Below, piece by piece: positions 32,643-40,039 of a stretch of DNA of 64,000 bases (its first letter is position 1; the number at the start of each line of letters is the position of its first letter). A model generated the notes under the pieces. That model was given only the letters and a program-made list of their open reading frames with translations, did not search any database and had not been told where the DNA came from. The position numbers and the translations under genes are program-made. The stretch comes from Caldilineaceae bacterium (GTDB taxonomy: Bacteria; Chloroflexota; Anaerolineae; Caldilineales; Caldilineaceae), in NCBI GenBank assembly GCA_022823185.1, contig JAJDXQ010000046.1, forward strand, positions 62,001 to 126,000, read 5' to 3'.

Positions 32643-34537
32643 TGAGTAGAAGACGAAGGACCCGAGGCGGCGGACAGTCGGCTCGTCAATCAAGATCAAA
32701 CGACTCAGGCGCCCGGCAAGAAGCGAGAGAAGGATGGCCGGCAGATTCGAATACAAGCCCTGGCAGCGGGAGGTTGAGCTGGTACAAAGCGGATCTTCAC
32801 ACGCACACGCCGGCATCCAACGACTACGAAGAGCCGGGCATCTCCTACCTTGAATGGTTGGTCACGGCGCGGAAGCGGGGACTGGATATCGTCGCCATCA
32901 CAGACCACAACACCGTCGCCGGTGTCGCAGCCATCCGCCGTGAAATCGAATGGTTAAGCCGGCTCCAGCAAGAGGACCGTCTCACCCCTGAAGATCGCGG
33001 CAATTTGGAACAGTGGCACAAGCTTGCCAACGAGATCGTAATTTTGCCGGGATTCGAGTTCACTGCGACTTTCGGATTCCATATTCTGGCCATTTACCCC
33101 CCAGAGACTTCGATCCGCAAGCTGGAGCATACGCTCTTGAGATTGAACGTGCCGGACGACAGGCTTCTCGTCGGCTCGACGGAGACCGGCGCCAGCACAG
33201 ACGTTGTCACCGCCTATGAGACGATCGTCGATTCCGGGGGTATCGCTATCGCGGCGCATGCAAATAGCACGAACGGCGTGGCGATGCGTAATTTCCCCTT
33301 TGGAGGACAGACCAAAATCGCGTACACGCAGGACCCGAATTTGAGTGCTCTTGAAGTCACAGATCTCGAGAGCCGCAGTCGGAGGGCTACAGCACGCTTT
33401 TTTAACGGATCCAAAATTGAGTATCCCCGCAAGATGCACTGCATCCAGGGAAGCGATGCGCACCGCCTGAACACAGATCCCCGAAACAGCAGACGCCTGG
33501 GGATAGGCGAGCGGGCCACTGAACTCCTTTTGCCGGAACCGTCCTTCGCTGCCATCAAGGCGTTGTTTGCCAGCCGCAACTTTGACCGCACACGCCCCTA
33601 CCGAGCGCCTGAAAAGGTGGTCGATCACCTGGCCGCGGCACGGGCAGAGGGTCCAAATCAGACGCAGAGCTTCCACGAGTCGGCCAACAGGAAAGGGGGC
33701 AGGCAGACAGTCGTTTTGGCTGATCTTTGCGCATTCGCAAACACGGACGGGGGGACGATCTTTGTCGGGGCCAACGCCAGAAAGGGCCGCGTAAAGGGGC
33801 TTGCAACCTCCAAACAGGTCCAGAAGGAGTTGCAGCAGGCTGTTACGGAACGGCTCAGTCCGCCCCTCGAAGCCAGGTTCGAGATTCTGGCCAACAGCGG
33901 CGCGGAGGTCCTCCGCATAGGGGTGGACGCCGGAGACTCCAAGCCCTATTGCCTCGACGGATCCAAGTTTTACGTCCGCAATGACGCCGAGACCAGCCTT
34001 GCCCTGCGGGACGAAATCGTCGCGCTCGTCCTGGAGAGCGTTGGACTCAACTCCGACCTGGTCAGCGGGGGCGACGCCGAAGAACTGCCAGGCACGGACG
34101 GGACCGAGGACAGATCCGGCAGCGGCCAAGTCAGTCGCGTCAGGCAGGGGGAAGGCCGCGGCCGCCCGGAAGCGGCGGAGTCGAACGACCCATTCTATCT
34201 GCCCCAGGACGGCGTAGAAATCGTGGACAGCGAAACGCGCGGCGGCACGACCTACTACGTGGTAAGAAACCTGCGCAATCAACGCAGCGTAGGGAACGTA
34301 ACGCGTAAGGGAGCCCGCAAACTGTGGAACTACGCCATCAGCCAGTATGAAGACAGCCCCGTCAAGGGCAGTCAGATTCGATGGAAGAACAACGTGGGCT
34401 TCATCCGCTGCGATAGGCGGGCAGGCAAAAAACGCTTCGATCTGGTCCTGCGCGAAGGTTCAGATCTGCGCGTCTTCTACGGGGTAACCAGCGAGGGTAT
34501 GGAAGGGGCGTGGGCCCAATTTGTCGAAGAAGAATAG
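32642..34537 (+). CDS. PHP-domain phosphoesterase fused to an AlbA-type nucleic-acid-binding domain
   Basis: This 631-residue protein has three parts. Residues 1-45 are basic and disordered. Residues about 46-320 are a PHP domain with its metal ligands in place: Asp51/His53/His55 in ADLHTHT, Asp88/His89 in ITDHN, Glu139 in GFEF, His147, His206 in AAHAN, and Asp272/His274 in GSDAH. These are the features of active PHP phosphoesterases. Residues about 337-470 resemble the AlbA_2/Schlafen-type domain (TQSFHESANRKGG, then VVLADLCAFANTDGGTIFVG). A Gly/Ser/acidic linker leads to a C-terminal domain (about 515-631) with aromatic and basic residues that I do not recognise. The start overlaps the lon stop as TAATG, so translation is coupled. 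A nuclease or nucleotide-phosphoesterase role near nucleic acid is inference. Confidence 0.85.
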   Translation: MSRRRRTRGGGQSARQSRSNDSGARQEAREGWPADSNTSPGSGRLSWYKADLHTHTPASNDYEEPGISYLEWLVTARKRGLDIVAITDHNTVAGVAAIRREIEWLSRLQQEDRLTPEDRGNLEQWHKLANEIVILPGFEFTATFGFHILAIYPPETSIRKLEHTLLRLNVPDDRLLVGSTETGASTDVVTAYETIVDSGGIAIAAHANSTNGVAMRNFPFGGQTKIAYTQDPNLSALEVTDLESRSRRATARFFNGSKIEYPRKMHCIQGSDAHRLNTDPRNSRRLGIGERATELLLPEPSFAAIKALFASRNFDRTRPYRAPEKVVDHLAAARAEGPNQTQSFHESANRKGGRQTVVLADLCAFANTDGGTIFVGANARKGRVKGLATSKQVQKELQQAVTERLSPPLEARFEILANSGAEVLRIGVDAGDSKPYCLDGSKFYVRNDAETSLALRDEIVALVLESVGLNSDLVSGGDAEELPGTDGTEDRSGSGQVSRVRQGEGRGRPEAAESNDPFYLPQDGVEIVDSETRGGTTYYVVRNLRNQRSVGNVTRKGARKLWNYAISQYEDSPVKGSQIRWKNNVGFIRCDRRAGKKRFDLVLREGSDLRVFYGVTSEGMEGAWAQFVEEE

Positions 34538-34575
34538 GGCCTCTTTAAGCTTGCCCCTGCGCGTCCTGCCACCGC

Positions 34576-35535
34576 TTATTCGACGTAGATGACAGCAACC
34601 ACCGAAAGCGCCCACAGCACAACAGCCGCCAGAAGTGGTCGATCTGCGAAGAGCAGGTCTTCAGGCGCGCCGCCCCGCTGCTCAACTTGAATCAAGTAGA
34701 GATAGCGGAATACGACGAATACAATAAGTGGAACGGTCAACATCATGCGGGCAGGGCCCGCCAGCGCAGTTTCGGCCTCAAAGCTGTAGAATGTGTAACT
34801 GATCAGTCCGCTGGTCGTCACGATGCCGATAATCTGATCCAGGAAAGGCAGATTATACTGTCCAAGGCTGCTTCTGTGGCCTGAAGCGCTCTCCTTCAAG
34901 AGGACAATTTCATGCCTTCGCTTGCCGAACCCAATGAACAGGGCCAGCAGGCTGACGCAGATGTATAGCCAGGGGCTGAAGGCGCTTACCTCGACCGCCA
35001 CTGAGCCGGCAACGACTCGGAGGACGAAGAACAGGGCAATCATCATCACATCAATGATGACGAGGTTTTTGAGATAGAGACAGTATGCTGAATTGAGGAC
35101 GAAGTAGGCCGCCAGAATCAGCCCCACTGAGGCGCCGACCGTGCTTGCCCCGATGGTTCCCGCAATCGCAAGGATCGCGAGGGCCCCCTTGGCGAAGGCG
35201 GGACTGAGCAGGCCGCTTGCCAGAGGACGCAACCGTTTACGCGGGTGGTGACGATCCCTTTCGATGTCGACCAGGTCGTTCAGGATGTAGACACTGCTCG
35301 AAACCAGGCAGAAAAAGACAACGGTCAGGAGAGCGTTCAGGGCCAGGGGAAGGTCCAGCAACTTGCCGTCAAAGATCAGCCCAACCAGGACAAAGCCGTT
35401 CTTGGTCCACTGTTTGGGACGCATGGTCCTCAAAAGGTACAATAGGCGCCGGGCGAACGACGGAATTCGTTCGCTTGAACTGGCCCTCCCTTCCGCAGCG
35501 TGAGGCGGTGACGACTTTGGCGTTCGATCCATCAT
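34576..35535 (-). CDS. UbiA-family prenyltransferase, probable decaprenyl-phosphate phosphoribosyltransferase
   Basis: The 319-residue integral membrane protein has about eight to nine hydrophobic segments after a polar N-terminus. RPKQWTKN and the first Asp-rich motif NDLVDIERDRHHPRKRLRPLASG are characteristic of decaprenyl-phosphate phosphoribose synthases (UbiA of mycobacteria) within the UbiA superfamily. Those enzymes transfer 5-phosphoribose 1-diphosphate to a polyprenyl phosphate, the first step to a lipid-linked arabinose donor. Other UbiA prenyltransferases are possible. I chose the tandem ATG at 35535, with GGAG about 6 nt upstream. The polyprenyl synthase near 6-7 kb could supply the lipid. 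It converges with the PHP gene across 38 bp. Confidence 0.85.
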   Translation of the reverse strand: MMDRTPKSSPPHAAEGRASSSERIPSFARRLLYLLRTMRPKQWTKNGFVLVGLIFDGKLLDLPLALNALLTVVFFCLVSSSVYILNDLVDIERDRHHPRKRLRPLASGLLSPAFAKGALAILAIAGTIGASTVGASVGLILAAYFVLNSAYCLYLKNLVIIDVMMIALFFVLRVVAGSVAVEVSAFSPWLYICVSLLALFIGFGKRRHEIVLLKESASGHRSSLGQYNLPFLDQIIGIVTTSGLISYTFYSFEAETALAGPARMMLTVPLIVFVVFRYLYLIQVEQRGGAPEDLLFADRPLLAAVVLWALSVVAVIYVE

Positions 35536-35981
35536 CAAGAGCTCCGTGTTTCCCCTCTTCGCCACGGCCTGCTTTTTTGGGAAGAATGGGAAAGCAGCGG
35601 TCGATAATCCGCCAATGATACTTCAACTGCAATGGCAGAACCAAACCATAGGGGATTCTCGAATCCCTTGTGATCCTCTGATCTTACAACATCGCGTTCG
35701 AGTTCTCGGCGAATGGGATTGCCCGCGGTTGGGGGCCCCGGAATTTCGAACCGGTGACCTGCTAACGACAAGTAGGGCAGTGTTCCTGGATTTGAACAGA
35801 ATTTGGCAAGGGGCGATTGGTATAGGCGGCCGGCCCGACCCAGCCCACTAACGGACGAACGCGGGAGCATTTGAGGAGGCGTCGCGGTGCAAGTCTCCTC
35901 CGCTCAGGCGTGGCCGCCCGCGGACCCCGGGGCCAAAGCGAGAAAGAAAGGAGTCATCACAGGCAGTACCAGAGGCAGGGC
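35536..35981. other. Divergent intergenic region with a tRNA-like relic
   Basis: About 446 bp between the UbiA-type gene and the first CNNM gene. The middle (35730-35785) resembles the 3' half of a tRNA on the minus strand, described separately. From 35880 to 35980 the sequence is open in the CNNM frame but has no domain. No convincing promoter could be picked. Confidence 0.4.
35730..35785 (-). other. Decayed tRNA-like sequence (3' half, tRNA-Thr-like)
   Basis: Read on the minus strand, the segment contains CTTGTCG, then AGCAGGTCACCGG TTCGAAA, then TTCCGGGGCCCC. This looks like an anticodon loop (TGT, threonine), variable loop and T-arm. But the T-stem does not close properly (an AT insertion in the loop), the base after the anticodon is C rather than a purine, and no D-arm or matching 5' acceptor strand is found. 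It is best read as a pseudo-tRNA or a fragment left by recombination at a tRNA gene. Confidence 0.3.
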
Positions 35982-37355
35982 ATGTTTATACTCTTTGTAA
36001 TCTTCACAGTTTTCCTTCTCATCACACTGAATGGCCTTTTCGTGGCGGCCGAGATCGGCACTGTCGGCGCGCGGCGGGCGCGCATCGCCCAGGAGGCGGC
36101 CGCCGGCAGCCGCCCCGCGCAAATCCTTCTGCCTATCCTGGAGAGCCCCGACCGGCTGGACGACTATATCGCTGCCTGCCAGCTGGGAATCACACTCTCC
36201 AGTCTGATACTCGGCTACTATGGCAAGGCGGTGATTACCCCTCTGGTGGAACCGTTGCTGAGCGGCTCGGGGCTGGTTGCCCAGGCCGCGGCCGTGTCAA
36301 TTGCCGCCACCGGCGTGCTGATCGTCCTCACCGTCATTCAGGTCGCGCTGAGCGAGCTCGCGCCCAAAACGGTCGCCATACAGTTCCCGGAACCCACAGC
36401 CCTTCTGCTGATCACCCCTGTGAGCTGGTCGATTATTTTTCTGCGGCCGTTAATCTGGTTCTTCAACGGCAGCGGTCGCCTGTTCCTGCGCCTGATCGGG
36501 CTGCGCGCGGTCTCGGAGGGATTCCACATTCACGCCCCTGAAGAGATCCTGATGATGGTCCAGGAGAGCGGCGCCGTGGGTGTCCTGAAGGAGGATGAAG
36601 CTGAGCTCCTGGAGAATACGCTGCAGTTGCGGCGACGGTCGGTGCGGCATGTGATCGTTCCCCGTACACAACTGCTTGCCGCGCCGGTCGATCTGCCTGC
36701 AGCCGAGCTCTTGCGACTCCTGGCCGAATCGAGTCACTCACGGCTGCCCTTGTACGATGGCAACATAGACAACATCGTCGGCGTCGTCCATCTGAAAGAC
36801 CTCCTGTGCCTCAACGTCGAGCCCGGTACAACTGAACGGGAGGGCCCGACTGACCCGTCCTGCGCCGGCGGTGGCGTTCGCGACCTGATGAGGGTTCCCC
36901 CTTACGTTCCGGAAACGGCGCCAGTCGGCGATGTGTTCAGGCAACTGCAGCGGGACCGCTATCACCTGGCCGTGGTCATTGATGAATATGGCGGGACAGC
37001 CGGGATCGTGACCTTTGAAGACCTGATCGAGGAGATATTCGGCGACATTGCCGACGAGTTTGACGCCGAGAGCCAGGAGATGGCGCTGACGAACGACGGA
37101 CGTCTGCGTCTGGCGGGGGACGTCGACCTGGAGAGTCTGTCCGCCGTGCTCGGTTCGCCAATTGAATTCGAGGACGTCGACACTGTGGGCGGCGCCATCC
37201 TGGCAGAACTGGGCGCCATCCCCGAGCAGGGCCAGGTCGTGCGTCTGCACGGGTTCGATTTTCATGTAGAAGAGGTGAGCGGCTACGCTGTCTCTCAGGT
37301 CAGTGTCGCTTTGCCTCCCGGCGCGGCGGCCAACCTTCCGCACTCTCAGGACTAG
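35982..37355 (+). CDS. CNNM/HlyC-CorC family transporter (hemolysin-like)
   Basis: The 457-residue protein has the CNNM transmembrane domain at the N-terminus, with about three to four membrane segments. It opens FLLITLNGLFVAAEIGTVGARRARI, has QLGITLSSLILGYYG in the middle, and carries the SELAPKTVAIQ motif typical of the family. Two CBS domains follow (VPRTQLLAAPVDLPAAEL and PPYVPETAPVGDVFRQL), with IDEYGGTAGIVTFEDLIEEIFG. The CorC_HlyC C-terminal domain comes last (LAGDVDLESLSAVLG). Related proteins mediate magnesium or cobalt efflux. I chose the ATG at 35982 because the transmembrane domain begins there; the frame upstream is polar and lacks similarity. GAGGCAGGGC precedes it. A paralogue follows 124 bp downstream. 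Confidence 0.9.
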   Translation: MFILFVIFTVFLLITLNGLFVAAEIGTVGARRARIAQEAAAGSRPAQILLPILESPDRLDDYIAACQLGITLSSLILGYYGKAVITPLVEPLLSGSGLVAQAAAVSIAATGVLIVLTVIQVALSELAPKTVAIQFPEPTALLLITPVSWSIIFLRPLIWFFNGSGRLFLRLIGLRAVSEGFHIHAPEEILMMVQESGAVGVLKEDEAELLENTLQLRRRSVRHVIVPRTQLLAAPVDLPAAELLRLLAESSHSRLPLYDGNIDNIVGVVHLKDLLCLNVEPGTTEREGPTDPSCAGGGVRDLMRVPPYVPETAPVGDVFRQLQRDRYHLAVVIDEYGGTAGIVTFEDLIEEIFGDIADEFDAESQEMALTNDGRLRLAGDVDLESLSAVLGSPIEFEDVDTVGGAILAELGAIPEQGQVVRLHGFDFHVEEVSGYAVSQVSVALPPGAAANLPHSQD

Positions 37356-37479
37356 CCTGAACTGTGATCTTGTCTGGAACCATGCCACTCCCGCGCCGAG
37401 GCGCAGGGTCCCGCATCCCGTCTTCGGCAAAACGTGTCATTCGGGATACAAACATGAAAGTTGACGTGGAGTAGAAAGA

Positions 37480-38847
37480 GTGGAATATCTGCTTCCCACC
37501 GTGATCATAGCGGCTCTGATCTTCTTCAATGGTCTATTTGTCGCGGTGGAATTCGCCGTCGTGGCCTCGTCCCGGGCGCGCATGTCACAGTTGGAAAACG
37601 AAGGATCCGCCTCTGCGGCGAAGGTGATGCGAGTTCTGACCGATCCGGGGGGCCAGACACGCTTCATCATCATGGCGCAGCTGGGCATCACGCTTTCCAG
37701 CTTGGGATTGGGTATGTACGGCGAGCATACCATCGCCGAATGGATCCTGGCCCTCCTGGAACAATATGGCGTTGAGATGGGACTGATCAATCTGGCAGCG
37801 GCGCATAGCGCGGCCCTGGTGCTGGCAATCGGATTGATGACCTATCTGCACGTCGTATTGGGAGAAGTGATGCCCAAATCATTGGCGTTGCAGGCGCCGG
37901 AGGCGACCGCCCTGCGCGTCATCGGCCCTTTCTGGGTGATCGAACGCATCCTTTCACCTGTGATCTATGTTTTGAACATCATCGCCCGGGCCATCAGACG
38001 GGCCTGCGGTGTGCCTGAACGGGGCGCCCACGACCATATGGTTTCGCCGCAGGAACTTGAGCTGATCGTTGAGGAAAGTTCTGAAGAAGGGTTGATCGCC
38101 CCTTCAGAGCAGCTCTACATCGAAAACATACTGGACATGAGAGAGCGAACGGTCGGACAGGTGATGACCCCGCGTACGAGAATTATCGGAATCGAGGCGG
38201 ACGCGACCCAAGAGGCTGTCTTCCAGCTTGTTTGCGCGTCCAATCACTCCCGGTACCCGGTATTTGAAGGCGATCTCGACACGATTCGGGGTTTCTTCCA
38301 CGTCAAGGACATCGCCAGACATATGCTGAACGGATTGGCAAGCGACCCGCTCGATCTGAGCGAGATGGCGCAGAGCAGGCCCGTGATCGTGGTGCCGGAG
38401 ACGCTGCCGCTGGATCAGATGCTGGCGCGTTTCCGCGCTGAGAAGGGTGCCCTGGCGGTGGTCATTGACGAGTTCGGCGGAACGGCTGGTATCGTCACGT
38501 TTGAAGACCTGCTGGAGGAAGTCGTCGGCGAAATCCAGGACGAATTCGATGCCGAAAGGGCCCCCCTTGAACTGGTGGAAGAGGGGCGGCTGCGCGTCGA
38601 AGGATCATTGCTCCTCGATGAGCTGAACCAACACTACGACATCGATTTTGAAGAGGAGGAGGTTGATACGGTCGGCGGACTGATCATGGCCCATTTGGGC
38701 CGCATTCCAGAGGCTGGCGACGCGGTCGAAGTCAACGGCATTCGCTATCTGGTAGAGCAGGTGGATGGTCGAGCAGTCGATTCCGCGCTGGTGGAACTGC
38801 CGCCGGTGAGTCCGGATCCGATCGAGATGGACGAAGACCGGGCGTGA
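37480..38847 (+). CDS. CNNM/HlyC-CorC family transporter (hemolysin-like)
   Basis: This 455-residue paralogue of the preceding gene has the same order: membrane domain (IIAALIFFNGLFVAVEFAVVA, QLGITLSSLGLGMYG, GEVMPKSLALQ), two CBS domains (VMTPRTRIIGIEADA and RPVIVVPETLPLDQM with IDEFGGTAGIVTFEDLLEEVVG), and a CorC_HlyC domain (LRVEGSLLLDELNQHYDID). The family exports divalent cations or senses them. The start is GTG at 37480, with GGAG about 8 nt upstream. The two copies have clearly diverged outside the conserved motifs, so they may form a hetero-oligomer, as pairs of such genes often do. The T-box promoter begins 18 bp after its stop codon. Confidence 0.9.
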   Translation: MEYLLPTVIIAALIFFNGLFVAVEFAVVASSRARMSQLENEGSASAAKVMRVLTDPGGQTRFIIMAQLGITLSSLGLGMYGEHTIAEWILALLEQYGVEMGLINLAAAHSAALVLAIGLMTYLHVVLGEVMPKSLALQAPEATALRVIGPFWVIERILSPVIYVLNIIARAIRRACGVPERGAHDHMVSPQELELIVEESSEEGLIAPSEQLYIENILDMRERTVGQVMTPRTRIIGIEADATQEAVFQLVCASNHSRYPVFEGDLDTIRGFFHVKDIARHMLNGLASDPLDLSEMAQSRPVIVVPETLPLDQMLARFRAEKGALAVVIDEFGGTAGIVTFEDLLEEVVGEIQDEFDAERAPLELVEEGRLRVEGSLLLDELNQHYDIDFEEEEVDTVGGLIMAHLGRIPEAGDAVEVNGIRYLVEQVDGRAVDSALVELPPVSPDPIEMDEDRA

Positions 38848-38864
38848 TCCATGGCCTGGCCGGA

Positions 38865-38893
38865 TTGACAATTGCCAGGCGCGGCGTTACAAT
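38865..38893 (+). promoter_or_regulatory. Promoter of the T-box-controlled alaX-like/ileS operon
   Basis: TTGACA (38865-38870) matches all six -35 bases. It is followed, after exactly 17 bp, by TACAAT (38888-38893), five of six -10 bases. Transcription would start near 38900, about 30 nt before the first T-box stem. Confidence 0.75.
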
Positions 38894-38927
38894 TGCCGCG
38901 AGTTTGACAGCCTAGATGCGAACTGGC

Positions 38928-39205
38928 CTTGACGGAGACGAGTACCTGTCGCACTGTCCCCAGCGAGCCCGGGAAGGTGGAAGCCGGGCGGCCCCCTGCG
39001 ACAGCGAACATCACTCCTGAGCCGTGACCTGAACTGCGGAGAGTATGCATAGTAAGCGTCACCGGTTTCGTGTACCGTTATCAGCACGGCCAGCCAGGAT
39101 ACAAGAATTCCTCTGGCAATGGAGCGGCCCGGACGAGTTGCCGGGAAGCAGGGTGGTACCGCGGACTATTGAGCCCGTCCCTGAGTGGGGACGGGTTTTT
39201 CTTTT
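38928..39205 (+). promoter_or_regulatory. T-box riboswitch, isoleucine-specific
   Basis: The leader contains the 14-nt T-box core GGGTGGTACCGCGG at 39151-39164 and a terminator directly after it. Stem I is recognisable: GAGACGAGTA at its base, an 8-bp helix CTGTCGCA (38946-38953) with TGCGACAG (38997-39004), and an apical GGAAGGTGGAAGCC segment. The specifier loop reads GAACATCACT, placing ATC (39010-39012), an isoleucine codon, at the specifier position. The antiterminator bulge TGGT would pair with an ACCA tRNA 3' end, consistent with tRNA-Ile. Uncharged tRNA-Ile should stabilise the antiterminator and let transcription into the editing protein and ileS genes. Confidence 0.93.
39174..39205 (+). 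terminator. T-box-regulated intrinsic terminator
   Basis: A perfect 8-bp stem CCCGTCCC/GGGACGGG (39174-39181 and 39188-39195) with a 6-nt loop is followed by TTTTTCTTTT. It overlaps the 3' side of the T-box antiterminator, as expected for the competing structure. Confidence 0.93.
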
Positions 39206-39256
39206 GCTTCCCTGACATTGGAAGCCATCGCGCCGGAGAGACGGAAAGAGGAAAGA

Positions 39257-40000
39257 ATGACTGCCGAACTCTACTATGAAGACGCCTATATGCGGGAATT
39301 CGACGCTGCGATCACGGCCGTTGACAAAAAGGACGGCCGCCTGCGCGTTGCCCTGGACAGCACGATCTTCTACCCGGGCGGGGGAGGCCAGCCCAATGAT
39401 ACCGGTTGGTTGACGGTCGACTATCGCAGGCTCGCGGTAAGCGGCGTCAAACGGGAAGGGGGGCGTATCTGGCATACGCTTGACGGCCTGAAGGGCGAGT
39501 CTGTTCACATTGCCCGGGGAAAGGTGGTGAACGGCGAACTCGATTGGGCGCGACGCTATCTGCTGATGCGAACGCACACAGCCATGCACATCCTGTGCGG
39601 CGTCGTTTGGCGGGATTACGGCGCGTCTGTCACGGGTGGGGACATGAAACCGGGCAGCGGGCGCATGGACTTCGAGTTTGAGGCGATGAGCGGCGACCTC
39701 GTCGCGGCGATCGAGCGGAAGTGCGCAGCCGAGATCGCGGCGGCCCGACCGGTCAAGACGAAGATTCTGCCCCGCGAGACGGCTTTTCAGATACCGGACC
39801 TGATCCGCACCAAAATCAATCTGTTGCCCAAACAGATAACCGAAGTGCGCACGGTTGAGTTGGAAGGATTGGACCTGCAAGCCGATGGCGGTACCCATGC
39901 GCGTAACACGAGCGAGGTAGGAGAAATGCGAATCGTCGACTACCGCAGCAAGGGCGCCATCAACAAGCGCATCTACGTGGAAATAAGTGAAACAGTCTGA
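39257..40000 (+). CDS. AlaX-like trans-acting tRNA-editing protein
   Basis: The 247-residue protein is a free-standing homologue of the alanyl-tRNA synthetase editing domain. FYPGGGGQPNDTGW (38-51) is the family start. Zinc-binding HTAMH gives His107 and His111, and ADGGTH gives His214, with Asp210 where many family members have Cys. Such proteins deacylate mischarged tRNA, typically Ser- or Gly-tRNA-Ala. AGAGG lies 6 nt before the ATG. It is the first gene after the isoleucine T-box and 39 bp before ileS, so it is made when isoleucyl-tRNA is low. Whether it acts on tRNA-Ala or on a product of IleRS is open. Confidence 0.87.
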   Translation: MTAELYYEDAYMREFDAAITAVDKKDGRLRVALDSTIFYPGGGGQPNDTGWLTVDYRRLAVSGVKREGGRIWHTLDGLKGESVHIARGKVVNGELDWARRYLLMRTHTAMHILCGVVWRDYGASVTGGDMKPGSGRMDFEFEAMSGDLVAAIERKCAAEIAAARPVKTKILPRETAFQIPDLIRTKINLLPKQITEVRTVELEGLDLQADGGTHARNTSEVGEMRIVDYRSKGAINKRIYVEISETV

Positions 40001-40039
40001 AGTCGTGTTTAAAATCATGCAATCATCAGGGAAAGCAAA

